Positions 25,532 to 37,989 of a stretch of 64,000 bases of DNA are shown piece after piece. The notes below the pieces were generated by a model, which was not told the DNA's origin, made no database searches, and saw only the letters and a program-made list of their open reading frames with translations. The stretch covers positions 10,102,888-10,166,887 of the forward strand of contig NC_033632.1 in the NCBI RefSeq assembly GCF_001540865.1. The letters run 5' to 3'. Within the stretch, counting starts at the first letter, position 1; each line of letters starts with the position of its first letter. The stretch comes from Ananas comosus (lineage: Eukaryota; Streptophyta; Magnoliopsida; Poales; Bromeliaceae). The translations under genes and the position numbers were made by a program.

Positions 25532-26445
25532 AAGGGTTAATTTCATAGGTACCCTCTCACCAACCCCTAATTACATGGATACCCTTCAAAAATTATTAAT
25601 ATCAAAATTACCCTCCAAATTTAGTAAAATTATCAAAACTACCCATGTTACTTGAATTTCAGAAAAAATATGGCCAAAATACCAGTTTTACCCCTCTCAC
25701 TCTTACAACAATTATAATACATATTTTTTTATAAGTATTTTTTAGTTTAATTTAATTTGTTTTTTATTTACAGTTTAATTTGATTATTTTTTCAAAAAAA
25801 TTATGACTATGAGTTTTTTTTCATATTTGTCTTTTTATAGTTTACTTTGATTATTTTAATTATTTTTTCATTTAAAATAGAAAACTATCAAAAAAAATTT
25901 TCAAAGATAAAATAGAAAACTATCAAACTATATATAACATAATATAAAGATTTAAAAAATAATCAAAGTAAACTATAAAAAGACAAATATGAAAAAAAAC
26001 TCATAGTAATATAAATTAAAGCTACAATAAAGAATTTTCAAACTACATCTAAAACAATATAAAAATCTTAAAATAAATCTAACAAAAAGTATCTAATTAT
26101 TCCATTTGTAATTAAACAAATAAAATGAATATATACTAGTTAAATGAAATAAAATATAGACATATTAAACTAGTTAAAATGAAGACATATTAAATTAATT
26201 AAATTAAACTAGAAAAATACTTATAGTAAAAGTATATTATCTTGGTAATAAAATATATATTATAATTGTTGTAAGAGTGAGAGGGGTAAAATGGCTATTT
26301 TAGCCATATTTTTTTTAAAATATAGGTAATAAGGGTAGTTTTGATAATTTTACTAAATTTGAAGGGTATTTTTGATATTAATAATTTTTGGAGGGTATCC
26401 ATGTAATTAGGGGTTGGTGTGAGGGCACCTATGAAATTAACCCTT
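25532..26445. mobile_element. 914-bp foldback element with long terminal inverted repeats
   Basis: Left end aagggttaatttcataggt is the exact inverse of the right end acctatgaaattaaccctt. The complementarity continues inward for well over 100 bp per arm with few changes, and the inner part is again inverted (catatttgtctttttatag against ctataaaaagacaaatatg). Flanks are GTTAT at 25527-25531 and 26446-26450. Unit A lacks it. Nearly the whole element could form one hairpin. Confidence 0.8.
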
Positions 26446-27117
26446 GTTATAATATAGGACTTGTGATAGCATTATATGAGGCCCAAAAAGTTTCCCCAAT
26501 TTTTGGCTCTTTTGTAAGTAACAAAGAAACATATATACATCTTTCTTTTATAACCAAAAAAAGAAAAAAAAAAAAAAGACTTTAAACAAATACTTTGCAA
26601 TTCAGTGCACAGAAAATTTCTTAACATTGCTAATGTGGTGTCATCCTAAGCGTTTGCCGAAAAAAAGTAAAGAAGCTAAATATAACTCCGCCTCCAAAAC
26701 ATAGTTATCATATCAACCAATCAAGAAATTGTGATGGATTGATCTATTTTAGACGAATAATCAGATCAATGCCATGTCACTGGTGCGTAAGAATTTTCTG
26801 AGAAATAAGAAAAGAAAAGCAATAACAACATGCAGATAAAATCCCTCAGTTCTATCGCACTTGAGCCCCTTTGATATTAAAAGACCTCTAGGAAGCCCCT
26901 TCCATCTTTGCATTATTGCGAGGCCGAAAGAGGATGGCTCTGTGAATGATAAAATTATGTATCCAAAAGAGTGTGTCCATGATCTCACATGAATTCGGCA
27001 GTTGTTGATCTTCGGGCGTGTTTGGTACTGTAGAACCACAGCCCACTGGGCGGCTGTCTGGTGAAGTAGTCATTCGTTCTGTACACAAAACTAGGCAGCT
27101 CTTGAGACAATACACAC

Positions 27118-27403
27118 GTGAATCATGTTGGATCGTTGACGCTAACCATTAATCTCAAAAGCTCGAGCTGTTAGAAATACGCAACCAATTCACTTAAAGC
27201 ATATAGATACAATGCCCACGGGTCTCGATTGTGACTCGGCCCAATCAGCCTCACGGCACTTCAAACATGACTCGACGCACTCAGTCTCACGCCATTTCGA
27301 ACATGATTCGCCCAACATGGCCTCCCGCGACAGGGCAGAATACTGGCCCATTTAAGCCAGCAAATCCTAACAACAGACCGACTTCAAATGCTCCCTCCAA
27401 AAG
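27118..27403. other. Spacer after unit B, with a block also found at 30948-31100
   Basis: No gene is recognised. Words just before the LTR (aaatgctccctccaaaag) and around 27050-27115 (gaagtagtcattcg, agctcttgagacaatac) recur at about 30985-31085, and in unit A near 12456-12525. The region therefore carries a third, partial repeat of the unit end. Phrases such as gactcggcccaatcagcctcacg near 27232 recur locally in altered form. Confidence 0.45.
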
Positions 27404-30400
27404 TGTCACGTCCTGGACTTCAGCGGAAGCTTACTAGTCGCGTGCACAGATCCGCCGTGTACATCACAACCACAAGTATATACCAGGCGTCTACAATTCA
27501 CATAGTAAAAACGTTCGATTCTAACTAGGTAATCAGAGCATAACTTACTAATATAGTAAACTCATACAAAACAAAACCTTATTACAATTTAAAAGTAAAA
27601 TGCATTCTACATAAATCCAACATACAACATTGAGCTAAACTCAAAATAAACTAGTAGAGGTTCATCTATATAACATCGAGAAGGTTCTAATTAGCCGCTG
27701 ACCCCTCGCCAGGAATTTCTAGTCTTTTCCGCTGTGGAAGGCTCTGTAAAAACAACAACAAAGAGGGCATGAGAACTATTAAACAATAGTTTCCAGTGGG
27801 TAAGCCGCCGAGAGTGGCGAAGTACACCACTAGGTCAACTAAGGCATAAGTATATAGCAATGAGTAAACAAAGTAACAGTAACAATTAAAGAAATAATTT
27901 AATTATACTATGCCTCCAAAAGATATGTATGATAATAAGTCCATATACTTGCTCATACAAATGCATTTTATTAGTCATGCTTTATGCAGAATATTATCAT
28001 GTTCATTAGTTAATGATATCATGTAGCCATTTCCTACACTAACAAGAGTGTAAACATTCAACTATTGTTACAAAACTATTAATCAACAACGATGTCAACC
28101 TCTTTGGATATTCATTACTAGATATACTTAACCAATGACATAAAGTGTCCTTATTACTATGTTCATCTAAGGTTAAGGTAACTCATCATAACCTGACTCA
28201 TAATAGACTTACACAGGATAAAGTCATAGCCGCGCCGTGCCTAGTGGCCCCGTGGAAGTCAACACTACCCATGGCAATCCACTTCGACGCTCAAATCGTA
28301 CATATGCGAGCAATCTGTCACTAAGCCACTCCGGAGCGCTGGCTTAGGGTGCGCGACCCCTACAAGCGTGTGCGAAAGAGCACAATGGCATGCAAACTGT
28401 AATCCATAGCACAAGTATCATGATGTCATCATGTCTCAAACATGGAATTTCAACTCGACCCAAGGTCGACACTATAGTACTAAATCGTAAGCCACTATCA
28501 ACTATTTGTTGACATATTTCTACTAATAGCTAGTATAACTCAAGCTAGTATATACTTTACCTCATAGTGGGCTATACCCACACCCACTCACATAAAGTTC
28601 TCTTACTACTCCCTATACATAAGGAAAGTGGGTTTCTAAGGTCATGTCTAATGACTCGTGGCACATATTCTATAGTTCAATATAATCCTTTACTACTTGG
28701 AGTAAACAAGTAATATACGATTACATCTACTTGATCATACAAGTAAATCATCATGTCCATTTCTATTTATTCTATTAGAACATATTCAGTAGTATAACAT
28801 ACAAGTTATGTCATAATGCTAAATTCTAATTACTTAACTGGATCATACATCAATGTGAAGTTCATGCCAGTACTATTAGATGAAAACATTAACCAACTTG
28901 TCAATTCAAGTATGCAAGAAAGCATCTATAGTACTCTTTACATGTTTTTCAGATGAATGTATAAGTAACCTTACTATGCATGATATACTGCCAGTTCCAT
29001 CATCATATCACTAACATGGAATTGCATATTTTAACTCGAGATATCATATCATACTATCTCCTTCCCTGAATTATCCAACTGAACCACATGTCATTCTCAT
29101 GGTTCTACAGTTAACTCTATTGACTAGTGTCAAATTTAACTTGTCTACACAAGTTTACTAGTATCAGAAATAAACGCTAACAGAGCAAGTACGCTGTATA
29201 AACTAAATGGTTTCTTAACCTTTCCTCTACTACATAGAGGTTTTATTCTATTCCAATCATATGCATACTGATACATGCTCCAATCCATTCAAATATACAT
29301 AGGTTCACATAGATAAGCAATAATTCCAGTTTTATAATGTCAAGAAGACATAGAGGGAATTCACCCATTTTGGAAAGGTCAGACCTACAAGTAGTCGTCA
29401 ACTCATGTCGACCCCACGAACAAGGGTAATCCGCAGCTTCCAAGTACCCTAGCAATTAAATCGAAAATCAGCTAAAGTTGACTTTATACCTGTAATAAAA
29501 CCTCACGTAATCATCTTATCTAGGTAAATTCTTACCTAGTAGAGTGTTAATACTTGAACCCTCACTTCGGATCAAGGTAGAACACCAATTCCAACCTTTG
29601 AAAGCTTCCCAAATTAACTCGAAAAGATCAAGTGGTCCACTGTGAACCTGCTACAATCTGCTTCAAAAACAGTAGTAATACACTTGCATGATCACTTAAT
29701 ATAGGTTAACGTCACACCTAGGTTTAGACCTATGTTAAACCCTTACTTCCCTGCAGGTTAGGGTACCCTAAACTCACCTTTGATGACCACAAGCTCAGCC
29801 CAAAAGGGTCTAATTCTCTGCTGCGAATCTGCGGCGAATTACATAAAACTGCATTAGAGATACAACCAATCCCTTCAACCAGCAAGTTAGTAAACAATTT
29901 ACCTTCCAATAAGTTTAGTTCAGCTCAACCCCTGATTGAAACACCTCAAATTAAATCAGCTCATAAGAGTCCCAATATTCAGTTCAAAATAAATTCCAAG
30001 GCTGCTGTAAACATAAACCAAAATCTGCATCACTACTTCACCAATAGGCCTACTATAACATCAAAGATAGGAGAAGTAGCTAGCTAATCACCTTTCAAGC
30101 TTCACTTTAGCTTTTTCTCTGGTTTAGGGTTGAAGAACTACAGCCCAACTCTGCTTTTTCAGCTGCTGGGACCTCCCCTCAAACAAGCTCGCAACAAGAA
30201 ACCCAAATTATCATCAACTTCACTACTATGGCTAATAACTTGAGAGAAGTTGTGTATCTCACCTTATCAAACTTCAACTTAGTTTCCTACTGAGTTAGGG
30301 CTGCGAAAATACCTTTCTCAAGATTCCTTCTCACCTTCCCACAGCTGCTCCAAGTCACTCAAACCAGCAAGCACCAAAAAGAAGGATTAACTAAGCTCAA

Positions 30401-30947
30401 ATCTATCAATCCTTGCTTCAACATAGTAATCCTAGAGAGAGAAAGAGAGGAAAGGGTTTAAACCTTATCCTCTGAGCTCTAGCAAGCCTTAGTCATCTAC
30501 TGGGGTCGTGCTGGGCTTTAGGGATAAGCTTAAGAAGTGAAAAGACCAAAAAAACCCTGCTGCCTCGCAGCTGTTTGCACTTGTACCGGTACACAATGAA
30601 GGTTGTACCGGTACACTATACAAAAATACAGAATCTGCATTTTGCAATGCACTTCTGCTCTTCCGACCACTTGATCACTCTTTTAACTTATCAAAAACCT
30701 TACTACCACTCTTTAAAAGATGTAGGTTAGCTCCCATTACCAATCCCACTCATCAAACTTCATAATTGGCCAAATTCGGAATACTACATTTGAATAGTAC
30801 ATTTACAATGCACTTTTCCACTTTCAATTGTCAGTTTGCTCCAGTAACTTGCTGCAACTTCACGACAGCCCTTCAAAAGTTGTAGATAGTTCCAATTTCT
30901 ATTCCAACACTCGAACTTCGCAATTTGCCAAAGTTCAGTGTATTACA
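27404..30947 (-). mobile_element. Solo LTR, Ty3/gypsy Del/Tekay-like, minus orientation
   Basis: On the + strand it begins TGTCACGTCCTGG and ends GTGTATTACA (3544 bp). It is flanked by a perfect AAAAG duplication at 27399-27403 and 30948-30952. There is no internal region. It shares cagcggaagc near the left end and the phrase tgcctagtggccccgtgg (28237) with the LTR at 14636-17205 (tgcctaatggccccgtgg). A pair of TGTACCGGTACAC-type palindromes lies near 30583-30617, where the related LTRs carry ACCGGT arrays. Confidence 0.85.
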
Positions 30948-31499
30948 AAAAGTCCTAACTTCGAAGTTTTGTGGGCGGCCGTCGAGTGAAGCCGTCAATT
31001 CGTGCTACACACGAACTGGGCAGCTCTTGAGACAATACGCACATGAGTCCCAATGACAGACTGACTACAAACGCCCCCTCAAAACGCCCTAACCTTGGAG
31101 TTTCATGCGCACATCACTTCAGCAGGCGACTTCATCCTTGCTTTTCATCCCACTTTTCGGCAATCCTGCTGATAAAGCATGGTATTATTTCTCTGCAAGG
31201 AGAGGAAACATTGAAGAGTAGATAGAGAACTAAAAAAACTTCTTTCTGTAGAAAGAGATCCAAATCATCTAACTATAAAAATTTAGAGCACTGAAGCTTA
31301 TCTCAGGGATAAAGAAATTAGTTTAATAAAGTTTACTGAGGAAAAATATGAGTATCTACGGCAAAAAATTCTAGGTTTTTTCACTAGCAATACTTAGTGT
31401 TTGCCAATTTATTGCCTTAAGCTGTGAGTGATTACTCTGCTGTTAGATTCATAAGTACAAATGAGTTTACCTATTCAGCTAGTAAGGTGCTTTCAATTG
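30948..31499. other. Spacer with partial copy of the unit end, no gene
   Basis: The first ~100 bp repeat the end of units A and B (ggccgtcgagtgaagccgtc, gggcagctcttgagacaata). The rest (31100-31499) has nothing I recognise. An exon-like patch around 31100-31160 is not supported by any domain. Confidence 0.4.
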
Positions 31500-31744
31500 A
31501 CAGGGGTAAACTACAGTTTTGGTCCTCAAACTATCAGTTGTGTGACACTTTGGTTCTTAAATTTTATTTTGTTACAATCTCTAGCTCGAACTGTAGAGTA
31601 CCGGACCTTAGCAAACAGGCAATGTTGCATTATAGGTTGCTAGTTAGCATGTTTTTAGAATGCTGGACTAAGTTGGAACAGTTTTGGCGTGAAATAAATA
31701 TGAAAACGGACTCAAAACCGAAATAAGCTCAAAATGTGCGGTTG

Positions 31745-32075
31745 GTTGCACTTTCGGATGCCCAAAAGTGGTTTAGGGCGCCCAAATATAGTGAGCTGAG
31801 GACTTTGGAGGTTTCGGACCCTGTTTGGGATGCCCGATTTGGGCACTGTAGCAATCTGAAAGTTTTGTCATATGTGTGATATAACTAGGGCGGTGCATAC
31901 GAATACCTGGTGACTCACGATGATTTAGGGTGCAGGTTTCAGGCGCCCAAATTGATTCGGGCACAATTACCGCAGGTTTTGGACTGTCGAAAGTGGTGAA
32001 GGAACACCCAAAAGGCATGTCGTAGGGGTTTTGAACGCCGGAATGATGATTCCGGGCTCCCAAAACTCGGATTTT
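31745..32075 (+). promoter_or_regulatory. GGGCGCCCAAA word array in LTR U3
   Basis: About 155-480 bp from the LTR start are repeated words: ggatgcccaaaagtgg, gggcgcccaaata, gggatgcccgatttgggc, aggcgcccaaatt, gaacacccaaaagg and gggctcccaaaactcgg. The position matches that of the ACCGGT arrays in related LTRs, but the word differs. A regulatory role is inferred from place only. Confidence 0.4.
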
Positions 32076-33099
32076 GGTTGAATGTGGGATTTTCTGAATT
32101 TGGAGACCTTTCATGTAATTGTTACTTTATATAGTGGGTGACAAATAGACTTCTCTTTCATTCTTGCTTCTTCTTCTTCTTCCTTGTACGTGTTTTAGAG
32201 AGAGAGGGAGAGAGAGAGAGAATGTTGGAGATCCAGGAGGCGATCGACGACGCGCACGCGCGCACGATTTTCTGTCGCATCGGATTGAAGGTTAGTATCT
32301 ATAACATATTATAAATTCTCAGTTTATGTATAGGTGACACGACTTGGGGTGGGCCCCACCCCATTTTTTGGTTGGGCATGGGTTCGGACCTGGCCTACTT
32401 TTTTCTTTTTTTTTAATTTTGATTTCTTTCTCTCTCTATTGATTGGAACATGAGGGATTAAAGTTTTTTTAATTCAATTTAATACTCTTCTCTTTTATTA
32501 TAAAAATTTTAAAATATATAATTTTTTACACATAACTTTTAAATAATTTAGTTACATGCATTACATATAAATTTTTATAATATTGATCACGTAGTATTGA
32601 TTGTACAATTAAAAATGAAAGAGAGATTGATTGATGAATTACTTATTTTAATAAATTTAGTTGTAAAAATTGTATAAAATATACTAATTAAATCTGTAAA
32701 ACTAAACGACGCATTCAAAATTTTGAAGTCCAAGTATCATTGATTAACTCAAATCTAACATATTGAAAGGTTGGATAGTAAAAAACAAAATTTTGAAAAT
32801 TTAGATTGCTTATTCAAAATGGTTCATAATTCAAGAAAGTACCATACATTTTTAATTTTATTTTAATATCAAACTTCAATGTCATATTTATAATCTGAGG
32901 AGCAATCAATTTCGCATTTAAAATCTTTTGAAATATCCGAAGTATGATTGGTCGAATTTTAATTTTAACAAGTAGGCATTCTAAAATATATTAGATAGTT
33001 TAATAGCTTTTTTTCCTTAAACGAAATTAATAATTGAATAAAACCAATCGATAATCAACTCTATCTCTGTCTGGAATAAAAATAAAATATAAAAATACT

Positions 33100-33295
33100 G
33101 AATTACATTTTTGGTCCTCAAACTATATGACGCGTGATACTTTAGTTCTTAAACTTTAATGCATTATAATTTTTGGCTCAAACTATAAGACACATGATAC
33201 TTTAATTCTCAAACTTTAATTAGTTGTAATTTCTGATTCAAACTATGAAGTATACGATATTTTAGTCCTTAACTTTTACTGATATTATAAATATA
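33100..33295. repeat. Partial MITE, family 3
   Basis: Starts acatttttggtcctcaaactata and then repeats variants of the same phrase twice (gacgcgtgatactttagttc, gacacatgatactttaattc). Only one arm type is seen, so it is a fragment or a local tandem of one arm. It lies inside the solo LTR. Confidence 0.5.
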
Positions 33296-33860
33296 ATTTA
33301 TTATTCTTATGATTTTGTCCTTATTATTTTCTTACTCTTCTTATACTTTTATTTTTATGCTTTTACTGCAACAGCTGCAGTTTCTTTTTTAGTTTTTTTT
33401 ATTTTATTCTTTTTTATTCTTTGACTCTTCTTTTATTATTTTTTGCTATTTTTTTCTTTAGCTTTATTTATTTATTTGTTTCTGCAAAATCGATCTGCCA
33501 CAACGCGCATGTGCCTTCACTAGTTAAAATATTATATTTTCGTGATTAGAATTTTTGAGGTGATTTTAGGATGTTTTTAGGAGTACAAATTGGATGGATT
33601 TTTGTGGAATTGGATTAAGAAATCATGTTATATGTGATTTAGGACCCGGATTATCGCAAATTTTGCCATGGGTTTTTCCGAGCTATTTGTTGGTGTTGTG
33701 GTAGCCGTGGGAGACCGTAGTTTGGAGTACCTCGTGGGTTCCAACGTCCTTTCCTTTCCGGGAATAGCAACCTAAGTGGGTTCCTTGTCGTCGAAAACGG
33801 CGCATTACCTTTTATGTCTATTATTTTGCATGCTTGATTTTGATGTCATCAAATTCTTGG

Positions 33861-34196
33861 CCTCCGTTTGGTTGGGGGTTAAGGGGTGGAATAATCCCTT
33901 AACCCCCATTTTATTTCCAAACACTTCTAAAAATGGGTGGGGTTAGCTAACCCCACCTCAAATGGGTTATTCCGGATTAGCTAAACCCACCAAACCCCAA
34001 CCAAATACTATTTTCTATTCATAATAACCCACTATCCTTCTTATCCCACCTACTCCAACCAAACACTATTTTTCACTATCCTCAACTAACTCCAATCCCC
34101 AACCAAACACAAAAATACTCTAACCCTACCTTAACCCTAAACTTAACCCTATCCCTGGAATAACTAGTTTTTCCTTAACCCCGAACCAAACGGTAG
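33861..34196. mobile_element. MITE with TIR CCTCCGTTTGGTT
   Basis: Left end cctccgtttggttgggg and right end ccgaaccaaacggtag are an inverted pair, with further paired words inside (ggggttaag against cttaacccc). About 336 bp and non-coding. Internal aaccctaa-type words give a false look of telomere repeat. Confidence 0.6.
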
Positions 34197-36120
34197 CTGA
34201 GGGTATTACAGTGTTAGTAAAAGCATGTGGATATTTCACTGAACATGATAAATTATGCTTATGTATGATATAATGTTTTGGTCTTTACCGGTATAAAGAT
34301 TGTTGGGTTCGTTTGATTATTTACATGTAGGTTCATTTGATTATTTGGTTGGAATAATAGTAGTTGGGTTGCATGCATGTATGGACTTAGGCTTTATATT
34401 ATGGTATTTTAACAGTGCGGCATATGGCTAGATAATTGATGTGTTATAGTCAGGGGACCTACGTGGTATAATTATGGTTAGTCTATGTGGTGCTTGATGG
34501 CAGGTGGGTTTAAAAGTTTATGCATGTATATATGTGGGTTTGTGGTTTTACAATGCTATAGGGTTGCGTGAGGTTATTTATGTTGTGTTGGGATATGTCT
34601 ATAGATGTGGTTTTTATAATATGGTACATGCTAGTATGTGCTCATATGAGGATATGTATATTGTGTTGAGAATTGTCAATATGGTGGGACGTGCATATGT
34701 TATGGAATAGTATTATTATGCCAGAGACAATGGGATAGTGTATTGTGCCTGGGACAACGTTACTGTGTATTGTGATCTTTTTTATCATAGTGTTGACCAC
34801 AGCCTGCAAGCCACATTGAGCTTAACAGTTGTTGTACTACTATTCGGTGGGTCGCGCCCTACAAGTGCCCCTCCGGAGGTGTGGCGATTGGCATAGGCAA
34901 GCCAGACAGACATACAGTAGCCTCGTGCAGTGGGCTTCAACCTTGGCGGTAGTGGTGGCTGGCACGAGGCGGCGCAGGCTTGACCGAATTATTGAGTCGG
35001 TTAGTTTATGATTGGGTTAGTATATGATTGGGTTATATGGTACATTTAGTATGGTTACTTTAGTTGATACAAGAGAACCATTGATTGTTATACATTGATT
35101 CACATAGAGACAAATTACTTTTACTGCTTATGTTGACCTTACTGGAAGTATGATAGTATTTATCTTTCTATTCATATTATGCTCTGTGACTCATTCAATT
35201 ATAGCTTTGTAGTATCCGGGTAGAGGGGCATGATAGACATGGTGAGTCTACAGTTTAGTGTTTTTCTATTCATTCTCTATTTTGCCTCTGGTAGACCTAG
35301 TGGGTAGGTTGTGGTTGTTGCCGATCATACCCACTGGGATCTACTGTCTAATAGTTCTTTTGCCCTCTTATGTTTTACGTTTTAGCACCTTCTAAGCCAG
35401 TGTTGGATCGAGGTAAAAGGATACGCCATAGTTAGCATCTCCTACCATATTCAAGTGTGATAGAGGAGACCACCAGCTAGTTAGTTTTAAATAATATACT
35501 ATACATCCAGACTGGCAAGATTAGGGCCTTTTATTTGTAGCTATGTTTTGGGAGTTGACTATTGATTACTTGTACAGTGATAGTTAGTAGATTCAGTTTC
35601 TATCTTGCTCTGATACATGAATATTTAGTTGTGAACTCCTAGGAATTGATTGTATGCTAGTAGCAGACTCCTAGGATTGCTTCTAGTTTTGTGGGACGCT
35701 TCGTATGTACAAGAAATTTTTATATATACGACGGTCTGTTAACATATCGGGAGGCTTCCGCTGTGAATTCAAGACGTGACACGAACCTTCTAAATTACTA
35801 CAATCAATCCCACAATTCAAATTAATCGACTAAATATTGATGTAGCATTAATATGAAAAAGATATAGCAACGTGGTGAGTGATAAAGCGACAACAATTAA
35901 TATGCCACATCACTTCCACCTTAGTGACACGTCAACATTTAGTCAACTAAATTTGATTATGAGATTAGATTGCAACTATTTACAAAGTTTGAACCGAAAA
36001 TTCCAATAAGCTAAAAGTTAAGTGTCATGTACCTCATAGTTTGAGGACCAAGAGTGTAATTTAGCCTATTGACTTTACATGAAAAACAAAGAAAAGATGA
36101 GTAACACTTGGTAAAATCTA

Positions 36121-37989
36121 TCTATCTATACGAGTATATAATTCATGAGTCTGTCGGTGCCACGTGTCATTCTCTCGGCTTCTTTCACTCCTGACTCTTC
36201 CTCTCCCTCTCAACACCACTCCTTCCTATTTCGTTAATTAATCTTCTCTCCCTCTCACATCTCCACAGAAGGTCACCCGTCTTTTTAAGAACAGGCATCT
36301 CTCTTTTTCCCTCTCCTCTGACCTCTCTACAACCTCCCTAACCCCACCCCTACTTCCCCTCCCTTAAAATCTAATTATTACCATCCTCCTCCCGGACCCA
36401 ATTATTACTTAGACACTCAATACTTCTCCCACCCTCTCACGCCTCCCACTCCGGCAGTTCACGGGGGCCTTTCAAATCGTCTCCAAGCTTAATGGTTATT
36501 TGATTCATGAAATCAAGGTCCAAATGACACACAGAGAAGGGTCACCGGAGGTGGCGGTGGTGGTGACGGAGGTGTAGAAGGCGGCGACGGGGAGGAGGAA
36601 AAAGAGGAGCATCGGAAGTTGGGGATGGATCTGACTCGTAAGGATTGTATCGTCAAGCGCAGGCTGCTCTACTCAGCTGCAACCCTCATCCTCTGTGTCA
36701 CTGTGTGTTAATGCTGTGTTCTCCTTTTGTTTATTTTTATTTTTTAATTTTTTATTTAGTAGAGAGAGCAGAGGGATCATTTAGAGGCGATGGAAGGTGC
36801 GGATAGCACACGCGAGCGCGACAAGATTAAGACTTCGTTCGTTTGAGATTGCGAAAAGATTACGTTACGTGCGGTGAGAAAGTACGTCAGAAAAAATACC
36901 ATATTTATTTCCGTACGTAATATTACGTTGTTCCGCATATCGCGATGAGTCGGTTACGATATATTTTCTACGATCTCACCGGAAAATGCAAAAACATATT
37001 CCTATATGCTTTTTCCTCAACTCCATTTTATCTAATAGCGTTAGATAGAGAGTTCACCCATGCATTGCAAAGAAGAATTTGGGGTATGAGGTGGAATATT
37101 CAAGATATTTCTTTTTCAAAAAAAAGATTATAAAATTTTTATAAAATACGTTGGCAATTATTTTTTCTAAAAAAAGTTATTGTGCCTAATTTGGATTTAA
37201 TAATTCAGACAAGTTTTGTACATTTTAATTATTTTTTCCCAATGTCTTTTTCTTACCAAACAAATAATCTGCCCATAGGAGTCTTTGAAAAATAACAAAA
37301 GTCAAGATATCGAAATTTGAATTCAAAATCTAAAATTATAAGCTGAAATTTGAATTTAAATTTAAGTTTGCATTTTGGATTTAATTTCGATATTTATTTT
37401 CAGTTTGAACTGTGAATTTGAATTATAATTCCAAATGTCCACTTTGAATTGTGATTTAAACTCAAACTGAAATTTAAATTTAAATTTCAATTCAAATTTT
37501 GAATTCACATTCGAATTCAAAATTTACAATCAAATAGTAAATCAAATTTTGATTCAAATCATGAATTCAAATTTTAAGTTGAAACTTGGAATTAGAATTT
37601 ACTATCAGTTGTAAGTTACAAAACTAGCACTTTAAATTTAAATTACAAATTTAATTGTGTGTCTTTAGTTCTAATTATAAATTTAACTCAGATTTAGTTT
37701 ATATTTGAAATTTAAAATTAAATTTTGAATTTCAAATGTAGATTTAAATTTAAATTATGAGCAATCAAATATCAAGCAATCGAAATAACAAAACTTCTTT
37801 GTAATTTCGATTGTTTGTTAGTGGAAGTGGACAACAATAATATTCAATCACATGTCCAAAATTAGAACAAAAGCAGTTGATCTATAGAGTTGTATCAAGA
37901 TCATTATTTGAAATTAAGAAAGTAAAAAAGTGCTGGCATTGGAGATTTTAATAGTGTCTACCAGCTGCGAAGCGCAGGCTCTTAACTAG
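36121..37989 (+). mobile_element. Non-autonomous Helitron candidate
   Basis: The 3' end has a short hairpin (ctgcg-aag-cgcag, about 37962-37974) followed about 12 bp later by CTAG and then T. This is the arrangement known for Helitron 3' ends. The proposed 5' end begins TCTATCTATACGAG after an A, so the insertion would be between A and T with no target duplication, as expected. The inside has a C-rich patch (36180-36480), a short GC-rich patch (36530-36720) that could be captured host sequence, and a MITE-like block (about 36830-37100) whose inverse is found at 47101-47331. No Rep/helicase is present. The 5' end could also be at 36117 or 36125. Confidence 0.6.

Larger units (their letters stand above)
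22448..27117. repeat. Segmental duplication, unit B
   Basis: This is the second copy of the unit at 10345-12530. After removing inserts 23243-24968 and 25532-26445 the remaining ~2.0 kb aligns throughout with unit A. The comparison shows which parts are later insertions, since unit A is uninterrupted at those sites (near 11250 and 11855). Unlike unit A, it is not followed by a PPR fragment. Confidence 0.75.
31592..35781 (+). mobile_element. Solo LTR, Ty3/gypsy Del/Tekay-like, plus orientation
   Basis: Begins TGTAGAGTACC, ends CAAGACGTGACA (4190 bp), with perfect CGAAC duplications at 31587-31591 and 35782-35786. No gag, pol or primer-binding site was seen. A TATA-like word (actttatatag) at about 32124 precedes a pyrimidine-rich stretch with repeated cttcttcttctt. 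That is a plausible promoter and leader. It carries two further small elements (about 33100-33295 and 33861-34196). Confidence 0.85.
31502..36068. mobile_element. MITE, family 3, split by a solo LTR
   Basis: Left part 31502-31591 (gggtaaactacagttttgg, tcctcaaactat) and right part 35782-36068 (ending atagtttgaggaccaagag and gtgtaatttagcc) together match the complete copy at 45064-45414. The family has inverted ends built on tttggtcctcaaactat. The break is at cgaac, which is duplicated on both sides of the LTR. Confidence 0.75.

Noticed and set aside
36945..37133. Short frame that looks protein-like
   Set aside because: Same DNA recurs in reverse complement at 47101-47331 as a mobile repeat, so it is not a gene.
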